Source: Streptomyces somaliensis DSM 40738
Lineage (GTDB): Bacteria; Actinomycetota; Actinomycetes; Streptomycetales; Streptomycetaceae
NCBI GenBank assembly: GCA_012396115.1
Contig: JAAXOU010000010.1
Location: 1-41,399 of the forward strand
Length of the DNA: 41,399 nucleotides
Direction of reading: 5' to 3'
Part shown: positions 17,746 through 25,477 of the stretch, one piece after another
Layout of the letters: every line of letters starts with the position of its first letter
How positions within the stretch are numbered: position 1 is the stretch's first letter
Notes under the pieces: model-generated
Told to the model about the DNA's origin: nothing
The model's database searches: none
The model's input: only the letters and a program-made list of their open reading frames with translations
Program-made: the position numbers and the translations under genes

Positions 17746-18405
17746 TCAGTAACCGGCGACCCTCAGGCCCTTCTCCACGAAGACGTACACGTCCGTGTAC
17801 GGGTCGCGCCGGTCCTTCGGCACGTGGGCGGGGTGCTGGGCGTTGATCTTCTGCGCCCGCTTCTTCGCCTCGGCGAAGCTCCCCTCCGGGAGCTCGTCCG
17901 GCCGCATGTGCTTGAGCTCCTGCGGCGTCCCCGCGAGGGGGAGCTGTCTCACGGCCTCCCCGCACACGCCGCTGAACCTGCCGTGTACCGGCTTGTGGTG
18001 GAGCAGCCGCCACAGCTCGAAGCAGGGGTGTGAGAAGGCGACCTGCACCCCCGTCTCGTCGGCGAGCCGCAGGGCCGCCGGAATCTGCTGGTGCTCGTCG
18101 CGGTCGAAGAGGCACCAGACCTCCGGCCACAACTTCTCGTCCAGCTTCGCCTTCTTCGCGGCGCGTGTCTCCTCGCGCATCAGCCGTGCCGCCGCCTCGA
18201 CCAGCGTGATCGGCTTGCGCTGTGAGCCCGGCGCGGACGCGTTCGCGATCCGCACCTCGACACCCGTGTCGGCGGGTCTGCCGCGCACGATCTCGATGTA
18301 CCGCGGCTCGGTCACCAGGCCCTCGGTGAAGACGTGGACGATCTTGTAGCGCCGTTGCCCCCTCTTCGCGGGCCCCAGCGAGTCCTTCCCCCTCGTACGC
18401 GCCAT
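17746..18405 (-). CDS. rloB: RloB-family protein (TOPRIM-like)
   Basis: 219 residues from ATG 18405, which shares one base with the stop of the upstream ATPase gene (TGATG), so the two are coupled. The N-terminal HVFTEGLVTEPRYIE matches the RloB motif EGxxTExxY; Glu28 and the later CLFDRDEH (Asp101-x-Asp103) give the E...DxD pattern of TOPRIM-type metal sites. FSHPCFELW and YVFVEKGL near the end are also family-like. RloB was named as a restriction-linked ORF in type I loci; paired with an AAA ATPase it resembles two-gene abortive-infection systems (AbiL-like). A nucleic-acid or tRNA target is likely but unproven. It ends 92 bp upstream of hsdM. Confidence 0.85.
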   Translation of the reverse strand: MARTRGKDSLGPAKRGQRRYKIVHVFTEGLVTEPRYIEIVRGRPADTGVEVRIANASAPGSQRKPITLVEAAARLMREETRAAKKAKLDEKLWPEVWCLFDRDEHQQIPAALRLADETGVQVAFSHPCFELWRLLHHKPVHGRFSGVCGEAVRQLPLAGTPQELKHMRPDELPEGSFAEAKKRAQKINAQHPAHVPKDRRDPYTDVYVFVEKGLRVAGY

Positions 18406-19664
18406 CAGCTGCCGCTCCGCTCCGCCCCGGGTTCGCGTTCCCGCTCGTACACCGCCAGCAGCCGCCGGGCGATCTGACCCTCCAGCAGCGCGGGGACCGC
18501 TCCGAAAGCGCCGGCCAGGTACGACTTCATCAGGTCCTCGTCCTCCCCCGGGGAGGCCGCGGTCAGCGGGTACAGCTCGGTCGCGCCGTCCTCGTCCTTC
18601 TCGGTGAGCCACACCTGGGCGGGCTCCAGCAGGCGGCCCCCGCTCGGCGTGGTGAGCACGGACGGGTCGTGCGAGGTGAAGACGAGCTGCGCCCCCCTGG
18701 CGTTGGCCTGGGGGTCGTGGAACAGGCGGATGACCTCGGCGGCGAAGCGGGGGTGGAGACTGGCGTCGAGTTCGTCGACGAGCAGGACCGCCCCTTCGTC
18801 CAGGGCCAGCAGCAGCGGCCCGAGGAGGGCGAACCAGGAGCGGGTTCCGTAGGACTCGTCCCGCCAGTCGAGGGCGACGTCACCCGTGGCGGACCGGTGG
18901 GTGAGCCGGGCCTCCGGGCGGCCCCGGGGGCCCTCCACGGCGTGCGCGCCGGTGATGCCGAGGTCGGCGACCCTCAGCAGCTCGTTGATGCGGCGCGCGC
19001 GCCTGCCGGTCAGTTCACGCGTCGTGAACGTCTCCCGTTCCTCCCGTTCGACCTCGGGGTTGACCAGCCAGAGGTTGCGGAGGAACCAGTGGAAGAGGGG
19101 GGTGAGCTGCGGGTGGTTGTCCGTGCCGGCGGTGGAGAGCACCAGGGCGTTCGGCCGGGTGCGGCGCTCCAGGCCCGCCCGGTCCCGCACGCGTGCGCCC
19201 GGCCAGTCGTAGACCTTGGCGCGCGAGGCGTCCCGGTCGAGCCACACCTGACGGTGCCCGCGCGGATAGCAGTGCAGCCATTCGGCTTCCACCCGGTCCG
19301 GGCCCAGCTCGAAGCCGTACGTCCAGCGCACGCCGTCGAGGACGAGGTCCACCTCGTAGAAGCTGGGCTCCCCACCGGCCTTGCCGTCCAGCGCGAAGGG
19401 GGTCCGGTCGGTGCCGTCGTAGGCGGCCCAGCGGGCGTAGGAGTTCTGGACCGCGCCGCTCATGTCGGTCATCGCGGCGAGGACGTTCGACTTGCCCGAG
19501 GCGTTGGCGCCGAAGACGCCCACGAGGGGGAGTACGCCGACCGCGCCTCCCGCCAGCTCGACGCGCCGCGCCGCGGCGCTCGGCTCGTCCCCGGGCACGA
19601 CGAAGGTCAGCTCCTGCTCGTCGCGTAGTGACCGCACGTTGGCCGTGCGAAATCTCAGCAGCAT
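18405..19664 (-). CDS. rloA: AAA-family ATPase partner of RloB (RloA-like)
   Basis: 419 residues from ATG 19664; the frame is open further upstream but MLLRFRTANVRSL is the normal start of this ATPase type. It has an ABC/SMC-like Walker A GANASGKSN (residues 52-60), a long middle insertion, then Walker B LLVDELDASLHP (near 295) and a TSHDP switch motif. Members of this AAA_15/AAA_21 group serve as sensor or regulatory subunits in OLD-like, Septu-like and AbiL-like defence systems, controlling an effector such as the adjacent RloB. Coupled translation with rloB and position next to hsdM support a defence role. Confidence 0.88.
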   Translation of the reverse strand: MLLRFRTANVRSLRDEQELTFVVPGDEPSAAARRVELAGGAVGVLPLVGVFGANASGKSNVLAAMTDMSGAVQNSYARWAAYDGTDRTPFALDGKAGGEPSFYEVDLVLDGVRWTYGFELGPDRVEAEWLHCYPRGHRQVWLDRDASRAKVYDWPGARVRDRAGLERRTRPNALVLSTAGTDNHPQLTPLFHWFLRNLWLVNPEVEREERETFTTRELTGRRARRINELLRVADLGITGAHAVEGPRGRPEARLTHRSATGDVALDWRDESYGTRSWFALLGPLLLALDEGAVLLVDELDASLHPRFAAEVIRLFHDPQANARGAQLVFTSHDPSVLTTPSGGRLLEPAQVWLTEKDEDGATELYPLTAASPGEDEDLMKSYLAGAFGAVPALLEGQIARRLLAVYEREREPGAERSGS

Positions 19665-19899
19665 GCCGGCCCCTCTCCGCCGCCAGCGTAGTGGCTGGGG
19701 TGGCGGCGGGTACCGCCGAGACAAGCCCGGAAGGGGCCCAGGACCGCCCCTGAGGCCTGAGCGCCCGCCTCCCACCGTTCGGCGCAGGGCCACCGGCGGT
19801 GATGCCGGGCTGCCGCCCCGGGCCCGAGGCTCCCGCTCCGGTGCCGGACCCGTGGCCGCCCGTACCGCCCGGAGCCGCCGACCGGGTGCGGGCGGGGCG

Positions 19900-20811
19900 T
19901 CAGTCGACGGAGGCCATGAAGTCCAGCATCCGGCGGTTGACTTCGTCCGCCTGGTCGATCTGGGGACCGTGGCCGGTACCGGAGACGATCTCGGCCCGGG
20001 CGCCTGCTATCAGGCGCGGGACGCGCTCGGCCTGCCTGCGCGGGTTCACCAGGAGACTCCGCTTACCGAGCACCAGGTAGAGCGGGGTGCGGATGGTGGA
20101 CAGTTCGTCGTCGGACAGGGGCAGCGGGGCGGGGCGGCATACCCGGTAGGCGCGGATCCCCTCCCTGACCATGGTGCGCAGCTCCGGTACGACGAGGACC
20201 GGCTGCTCCAGCCAGGCCGCCAGCCGCGGACGCAGCGCCCGGGGGGCGAAGGTCGCGAAGAGGCTGGCGAATATCCAGGCGAAGAAGCGCAGCCCCACCT
20301 TCTCCAGGCCGCCGGGGTCGAGCAGGGTGACCGAGGCGAGGCGGCCGGGCCTGCGGTGCGCCTGGTTCAGGGCGAGCCACCCGCCGTAGGAGGCGCCGAC
20401 CAGGTGCACGCGGTCGAGGCCGAGCCCGGCGAGCGTCTCGTCCAGCCATCGCGCGGCGTCCTCGGGCCGGTCGACGGGGGCACGCTGGACGCTGCGGCCC
20501 GGGTCGCCCGGGGTGTCGACGGCGTAGACCGGGCGGGCCGCGCTGAGGGCGGGGGTGTTGGGGTACCACATGGCGGAGCAGGTGCCGGCGCCGTGGAGCA
20601 GGACGACGGGGACGCGCGACCGGGCGGCCGGGTCCTCGGGGCCGTACGCGTAGACGTGCGTGGTGCCGAAGCACGTCTCCACGTCCGTCTCCGCGTGGGC
20701 GGGGGCGCCCAGCGCGTGGACCGCGTCGCAGGCCGCGAAGTAGCGGTCGCGCCGGGCGTCGTCGACGAATCGGCCGATGCCTGCCCGGTTTCGGGCGGGG
20801 GTCCTGGACAC
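19900..20811 (-). CDS. Alpha/beta hydrolase
   Basis: 303 residues. GTG 20811 was chosen because GGAGGTGACC lies directly upstream and a start further back would run into the palindromic operators. The fold markers are the oxyanion-hole LLHGAGTCSAMW, the nucleophile elbow GASYGGW with its Ser, and a late GTGHGPQID with the catalytic His. There is no signal peptide, so it should act in the cytoplasm. Substrate unknown; an ester, lactone or epoxide is possible. It is divergent from a TetR gene with two tandem operators between, so it is probably induced by a small molecule that the repressor senses and the hydrolase may destroy. Confidence 0.85.
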   Translation of the reverse strand: MSRTPARNRAGIGRFVDDARRDRYFAACDAVHALGAPAHAETDVETCFGTTHVYAYGPEDPAARSRVPVVLLHGAGTCSAMWYPNTPALSAARPVYAVDTPGDPGRSVQRAPVDRPEDAARWLDETLAGLGLDRVHLVGASYGGWLALNQAHRRPGRLASVTLLDPGGLEKVGLRFFAWIFASLFATFAPRALRPRLAAWLEQPVLVVPELRTMVREGIRAYRVCRPAPLPLSDDELSTIRTPLYLVLGKRSLLVNPRRQAERVPRLIAGARAEIVSGTGHGPQIDQADEVNRRMLDFMASVD

Positions 20812-20836
20812 GGTCACCTCCGGGTGCGGTTTTTGA

Positions 20837-20852
20837 TGGTACGAACGTACCA
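20837..20852. promoter_or_regulatory. TetR-type operator, copy 1
   Basis: TGGTACGAACGTACCA: perfect 7-bp arms around AA, in the divergent region between the hydrolase and the TetR gene. Confidence 0.75.
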
Positions 20853-20858
20853 CTGAAT

Positions 20859-20874
20859 TGGTACGGATGTATCA
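20859..20874. promoter_or_regulatory. TetR-type operator, copy 2
   Basis: TGGTACGGATGTATCA: same left arm as copy 1, right arm matching at 5 of 7 positions, centre 22 bp away, about two helical turns. Two dimers on one face of the DNA would fit a TetR regulator. Confidence 0.65.
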
Positions 20875-20922
20875 TCAAGGTGGGGTGAGCCCCCTGCGGA
20901 CGACGGACGGGAGGAACGGCCG

Positions 20923-21552
20923 ATGCCCAAACGGGTGGACCACGAGGAGCGGCGCGCCGAGATCGCCGAGGCCCTCCTGCGCGTGGCGGCGCGGCGCGGG
21001 CTGCACGCCGTCAGCATGCGTGACGTGGCGGCGGAGGCGGGCGTGTCGCTGCGGCTGGTGCAGTACTACTTCGAGACCAAGGAGAAACTGCTGCTCCACG
21101 GGTTGCGGCACCTGGCCGGGAGGTTCGGGGAGCGGGTCCGCGCCCGGGTCCGGGCCGCCGGCCCCGATCCGGGGCCGCGCGCGGTGGTCGTGGCGATGCT
21201 GACGGCGGCGCTGCCGACGGACGAGGAGAGCCGCGTCTTCCACCTCGTCTACACCTCGTACGCGGTGCTGTCGGTCACCGACCGGGCCCTCGCCGCCCAG
21301 CCCTTCGTCAGGGACCCCGACGCGGCGGAGGGCGCGCTGCTCGGGCTGCTCCGGCGGGCGGAGGAGGACGGCCTCGTCCGGCCCGGCGTGGACGTGCGGG
21401 TGGAGGCCGTCAGCCTGCTCGCCCTGTCCGCGGGGCTCGGCACCGGCGTGCTCGTCGGGCAGCGCGACCCGGAGGGGGCCGCCGCGGTCCTCGACCACCA
21501 CCTGGACCGGATCTTCCGGGACGGCCCCGCCGGTGTGGGGCCGCGGGGGTGA
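20923..21552 (+). CDS. TetR-family transcriptional regulator
   Basis: 209 residues from ATG 20923, with GGAGGAAC upstream. The N-terminal DNA-binding domain is clear: RRAEIAEALLRVAARRG, then MRDVAAEAGVSLRLVQYYFETKEKLL. The C-terminal part is a helical ligand and dimer domain (LPTDEESRVFHLVYTSYAVL). It most likely represses itself and the divergent hydrolase through the palindromes at 20837-20874. The inducer is not evident. Confidence 0.92.
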   Translation: MPKRVDHEERRAEIAEALLRVAARRGLHAVSMRDVAAEAGVSLRLVQYYFETKEKLLLHGLRHLAGRFGERVRARVRAAGPDPGPRAVVVAMLTAALPTDEESRVFHLVYTSYAVLSVTDRALAAQPFVRDPDAAEGALLGLLRRAEEDGLVRPGVDVRVEAVSLLALSAGLGTGVLVGQRDPEGAAAVLDHHLDRIFRDGPAGVGPRG

Positions 21553-21589
21553 CCCCGGCCCCGGTGGACGCGGCCCCCTCCGCGGGGCG

Positions 21590-22047
21590 GCACCGCGCGG
21601 TTCCCCCGGACCACCGGTCGCCGCCGGTCCCGGCCGGGGTCCGGGGCGGGGTCACCGGGGCGCGGAAGGGCGTGGCGAGGACCCGGTCCGGTTCCGGAGG
21701 CAGGGCGGGGAGGGTCTGTGGGAACCGCCCGGTGTGCACGGCCCGCCGCACCGGGTCCGTCCCATGCGGCCATTCGCGCCGCCCGCGCTCCCGACCGGGC
21801 GAGACGACCGGCACGAAGTCGATCCGGCGCGGCGGCGACCGGAACGGGTGCGCCTGGAAGGGGTACCGGGTCCGCCGGCCCGTCCCCTCCACGGGCTTTC
21901 CGCCGACGGACTCCGGGCGGAACCTCCGCGAGCTCCGCCGGCAGGACGCCCCGCGCCCCCCGCAACGCGTGGTGGTACTCCACGGCCGCCTCCCGACCGG
22001 CCGCCGCGACCCGCGACCTGAACCCCCCGCCCGGCGGTACCGTCCAC
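21590..22047 (-). pseudogene. Decayed internal fragment of an hsdR gene
   Basis: Reading leftwards, translated segments match HsdR residues ~613-765: PPGGGFRSRV and VEYHHALRGAR in one frame, then FRPESVGGKPVE, RRTRYPFQAHPFRS and RRIDFVPVVSPG in another. By hand, about 74 of 105 residues are identical in the second part. A one-base difference near 21935 changes the frame, there is no start, no nuclease, no Walker motif and no end. Many changes are to Pro, Gly or Arg codons, as expected of drift in high-GC DNA. It is a relic of a second type I locus or of a partial duplication of 9645-10100. Confidence 0.88.
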
Positions 22048-22118
22048 GTCGGAGCGGGGGGCCGGAGGGGAGTTCGGGCTGCCCGTGGTCGAACGGTGAA
22101 AGGCGCGCGGGGACGACC

Positions 22119-23132
22119 ATGATCAAGCGAGTGGGGTTCTTTCGCGAGTTCGCGCCGCAGGATGCGGACGGTTCCGCCCCGTCCCTCCGTGACGCGGTCC
22201 GGCCCTCCGGGCCGGGGGACGAGTACCGCGTCCTGGCGTACCTCGACTCCGGGACCGAGATCTTCAGCGCGATGGGAGCGGAGCGCGACGCGATCTCCGG
22301 CGACGAGTGGATCGTCGGAGCCGGCTCCCTGGTCACCGACGGCACGTGGCTGTGGCCGGCGGAGCTGCGCCATTACGTGGAGCGGTACCACGTCGAGCTA
22401 CCGGAGGACTTCCTGGCGACGATCCGCGCCGCCCGGTACACGGCCGCACCGGTGTCGCGACGACGCACTGAGGAGATCGTCCTCGAGGTCTTCGGGCGGT
22501 CGTCCTTCGCGGACCGGGTGACCGGGGAACCGGGGGCCGACGGGTTCTTCGCCTGGTACATGTCGGATCTGACCCGGCAGAGCTGCGAGCGGATGCTCGA
22601 CCACCTCGACCGTGCCGGGCTGAAGACGCGCCATCCCCTCACGGACGACATCTCGCTCTTCGTCACCGGCGCGGGAGGCGACGGCCCGCGGCCCCTGCGC
22701 GACGGCCGGGACCCCGCCGGCGTGCTGGCGGAGACGGTGGACGAGGAGGTCGCCCTCCATCTCTGGTTCGCCTCGGACACCTTCTCAACGGTCACCGTCC
22801 GCAGGCTGGAGGGGGCGACGGCGGCCGTCGTCCACTCCCTCTCCGGCCTGCAGGAGCCGGAACGCGAGCAGGTGGTGGCGGCGCTCGTGCGGGTCCTCGA
22901 CCAGCACCGCGCCCAGTGCCTGGGCTTCGTACTCGACCGGGCCGGCCGGAGCCCCGTGACCGCCTGGGACGCCGTGGTGTGCGACGGTGCGTCGCCGCGC
23001 GTGGCGCTGCCCGACAGTGTCGCCGTCGACACCTCCCGGTCCGCCCCGGCCTCGGCGTTCGGCGGTGCGCACGGTACGCCGTACGGCCACCTCACGGTGT
23101 TCGGCAGGGGTCCGGCGGACCCGGGGCGCTGA
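22119..23132 (+). CDS. Conserved actinobacterial protein of unknown function
   Basis: 337 residues from ATG 22119; the ribosome-binding site is weak (GGGGAC), and the upstream open frame belongs to the hsdR relic, so this start is preferred. The first ~110 residues look like a small soluble domain I have seen in Streptomyces proteins (MIKRVGFFREF, VLAYLDSGTEIF, WIVGAGSLVTDGTWLWPAEL, HYVERYHVELP). Residues ~125-337 are less familiar, acidic and without membrane segments, signal peptide or obvious catalytic motif. No partner is evident: upstream is the relic, downstream a convergent secreted-protein gene. Confidence 0.8.
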   Translation: MIKRVGFFREFAPQDADGSAPSLRDAVRPSGPGDEYRVLAYLDSGTEIFSAMGAERDAISGDEWIVGAGSLVTDGTWLWPAELRHYVERYHVELPEDFLATIRAARYTAAPVSRRRTEEIVLEVFGRSSFADRVTGEPGADGFFAWYMSDLTRQSCERMLDHLDRAGLKTRHPLTDDISLFVTGAGGDGPRPLRDGRDPAGVLAETVDEEVALHLWFASDTFSTVTVRRLEGATAAVVHSLSGLQEPEREQVVAALVRVLDQHRAQCLGFVLDRAGRSPVTAWDAVVCDGASPRVALPDSVAVDTSRSAPASAFGGAHGTPYGHLTVFGRGPADPGR

Positions 23133-23291
23133 CTCCCTCGCGGCGGGGCGCAGGCGACTGGACGCTTGACAGCGACATGCTCACGTAGGCGCACGCCAGC
23201 GAAAGGCAAGACCTGTGGAGGGGCCTGCCGGGCCCGCTGCTCGACGCCCGCCCTGGCGGGGTGGACTTGGCTCCCCGCGCCCCGGACCAGG

Positions 23292-23336
23292 GCTCGGCAG
23301 CGGCGCGACCGGGTTCCGGCCTCGCCGCTGCCGAGC
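23292..23336. terminator. Two-way hairpin terminator
   Basis: GCTCGGCAGCGGCG (23292-23305) pairs perfectly with 23323-23336, loop 17 nt. It lies between the convergent stops at 23132 and 23367. No T tract. Confidence 0.75.
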
Positions 23337-23366
23337 TGTGGTCAGCTCCCGGGGGAGCCCCCCGGG

Positions 23367-23972
23367 TCAGTGGAGCTTGTTGACGGCGGTCTTCGTCGTG
23401 GTGCGGAAGGCGGTCAGCGGGGCGTCCTCGAGGTCGCCCATCTGGCCCCAGCGGACGAGGGTGACGGTGCGGCCGTCGCGGCCGACGGCGAACAGGTGGA
23501 TGTCGCTGTTGCCGATCTGCGGGTCGGCGGTGTCCAGGCTGTAGACCCAGGCGCCCTCCTCGACGGCGAGGCTGCCGTGGGAGCCGCTGACGGCCTGCAG
23601 GCCCGGGTTCTGCTGCTCCAGCAGGGGGCCGCAGCCGGCGAGGGACTTGCGCAGGGTGTCGACCAGCTTCACGGCGTCGGCCTCGGTGCGGGCGACGTTG
23701 GTGATCTGGACGCCGTTGGTGTCGAGCTCGGTGTTGAACTCGCGATAGCGGCTGTTCTGCGCCGGGATCTTGTACGGGGCGCAGAGGGCGCCGCCGTTCT
23801 CCGGAACGCCGGCGAAGACCTGGGAGGCGGTCCACGGCGTGGACGACTTCGGCATCTCGGAGGCGGAGAGGAAGGCAGGCTGGGCGGCGGCCTGCGCCGG
23901 GGCCGTGGCGAGGGCCGCGAGGCCCAGGGCGGCAGCGGCGGCGGTGGCGAGTGCGGTACGGAGCTTGTTCAC
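23367..23972 (-). CDS. Secreted protein of unknown function, possibly a sensor-like extracellular domain
   Basis: 201 residues from GTG 23972, with a GGGGGA box upstream. Residues 1-~29 are a clean Sec signal peptide ending APAQA-AA. The mature chain has two Cys (in GGALCAPYK and LAGCGPLL) that could form a disulfide, and a pattern (SEMPKSSTPW near the start, VYSLDTADPQIGNSDIHLFAVGRDGRTVTLVRWGQ near the end) that recalls PknH-type extracellular sensor domains. No lipobox or sorting signal. Probably released outside the cell. It is convergent with the preceding gene across a strong hairpin. Confidence 0.75.
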   Translation of the reverse strand: MNKLRTALATAAAAALGLAALATAPAQAAAQPAFLSASEMPKSSTPWTASQVFAGVPENGGALCAPYKIPAQNSRYREFNTELDTNGVQITNVARTEADAVKLVDTLRKSLAGCGPLLEQQNPGLQAVSGSHGSLAVEEGAWVYSLDTADPQIGNSDIHLFAVGRDGRTVTLVRWGQMGDLEDAPLTAFRTTTKTAVNKLH

Positions 23973-24140
23973 GGTGGTGGATCCCCCGTCGGGTCGTTCG
24001 TTCGGTCAGTGCTCAACCAGCGTGGGGCCAGCGCCCGCCGCCTGCAACGATCACGCGCCCACCATCCGTCCCGGAACCATTCCACCCCCGCTGACGTGCA
24101 AGAACGTGAAGGGTGGGACGCGGGGGTCGAGGGGGATGGA

Positions 24141-25373
24141 ATGCCGAAGGACGCAGCCGTCGAGGAGTTCGCGGGGCTCGTGCGGGCGCTGAAGGCGCGG
24201 GACGGGCGGAGTTACGAGGCGCTGGGCCGGCGGCTGAGCGTCAGCGCGTCCACCCTCCACCGCTACTGCTCCGGCGCGACCGTCCCGGAGGAGTTCGCTG
24301 TGGTCGACCGCCTCGCCCTGCTGTGCGGAGCGGACGAGGAGGAACGGCGGATCCTGGAGGCGGCCTGGACGGAGGCGGACCGCACCCGCCGCCGAACGGC
24401 CTCCCTCGCGCCCTCGCCCACGCCCGAGCCCTCTGCGCCGGGACCGAACCCGGAACCGGCCTCGCCGGGACCCGCACCGGCCTCGCCGGAACCGAACCCG
24501 GAACGGGCCGCGCCCGAAGCGGGACCCGGCCCCGCCCCGGACCCGGCCGCGCCGGAGGCGCCCCGCCCCCGTGCCCGTCGTGCCGCCCCCGCTCCCCTCG
24601 TCGTCGCCGCCGTCACCCTCGTCGTGCTCGCCCTCGCCGCCGCCCTGCTCGGCCACCGCGCCCGTACGGCTTCCGCCCCCGCTCCCGCTCCCGCTTCCAC
24701 CCCTCCGGGGCGGACCGCGGCCCCCCTCCCCTTCACCTGGACCGTCGGCTCCCAGCTCTGGCAGGGCGGCTGCGGGCACACCTACATCGTGGACCGGGCC
24801 CCCCGCGCGGTCGCCCCGCCGCCGGTCGCGGCCGACTCCGGGGCGTGGGCCCGGAGGCACGGTGCCGTGCACGGCGGGGAGGCGCTGGTGCGGATCACGC
24901 TCCAGGGCCGGTCGCCCTCCGACGCCGTCGTCCTCCAGGCCCTGCACGTGCGCGTGGTCGACCGGGCCGCGCCGCTGCCGTGGAACGCGTACCGGATGGA
25001 CGACGGCTGTGGCGGCGCCGTCACACCGCGCCACTTCGCCGTGGACCTCGACCGGCCGCGGCCGTTCGCGAGGCCCGTCGACGGCCTCGACGCCTCCGGC
25101 GCCGAGGTCCGGACGATCCCGGCCGTCTCCTTCCCGTACAAGGTCACCTCCTCCGACCCCGAGGAGCTGCTCGTCTCCGCCCGGACGGCGGGGTGCGACT
25201 GCCGCTGGTACCTGGAGCTGGAGTGGAGCGCCGGGGGCCGTTCGGGGACGGTGCGGATCACCGACGGCGGGAAGCCCTTCCGCACGAGCGGGACCCGGGG
25301 GAGACCGGCGTACGTGTACGACTCCGTCGAGGGGCTCTGGATCACGGACGCGGAGTCTGGACAGACCGGGTGA
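24141..25373 (+). CDS. Membrane-tethered helix-turn-helix protein
   Basis: 410 residues from ATG 24141. Residues ~5-80 form a cytoplasmic HTH of the Streptomyces SYEALGRRLSVSASTLHRYCSG type. A long Pro/Ala/Glu linker (~90-150) leads to one transmembrane helix (~152-171, VVAAVTLVVLALAAALL) preceded by Arg residues. The outer domain (~190-410) begins TWTVGSQLWQGGCGHTY, which looks like a conserved start, and has Cys pairs (GGC, DGCGG, GCDC) suited to disulfides. The layout is a one-component transmembrane regulator, with an outside signal and DNA binding inside; whether this HTH binds DNA or another protein is open. The acyl-CoA dehydrogenase follows 104 bp later on the same strand. Confidence 0.8.
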   Translation: MPKDAAVEEFAGLVRALKARDGRSYEALGRRLSVSASTLHRYCSGATVPEEFAVVDRLALLCGADEEERRILEAAWTEADRTRRRTASLAPSPTPEPSAPGPNPEPASPGPAPASPEPNPERAAPEAGPGPAPDPAAPEAPRPRARRAAPAPLVVAAVTLVVLALAAALLGHRARTASAPAPAPASTPPGRTAAPLPFTWTVGSQLWQGGCGHTYIVDRAPRAVAPPPVAADSGAWARRHGAVHGGEALVRITLQGRSPSDAVVLQALHVRVVDRAAPLPWNAYRMDDGCGGAVTPRHFAVDLDRPRPFARPVDGLDASGAEVRTIPAVSFPYKVTSSDPEELLVSARTAGCDCRWYLELEWSAGGRSGTVRITDGGKPFRTSGTRGRPAYVYDSVEGLWITDAESGQTG

Positions 25374-25477
25374 CTGGTAAGTAACTTCGACTGACACAGG
25401 ATGAGCAAGCGCTTAGGCACATGCCGGAGCGTCGGAGCACCCGGCCGGACCAGGACGGGAACCGAAGGAGGCGGCTC

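Noticed and set aside
7595-22047. Whole island as an integrated mobile element
   Set aside because: No integrase, transposase, attachment-site repeats or tRNA gene was found at either side.
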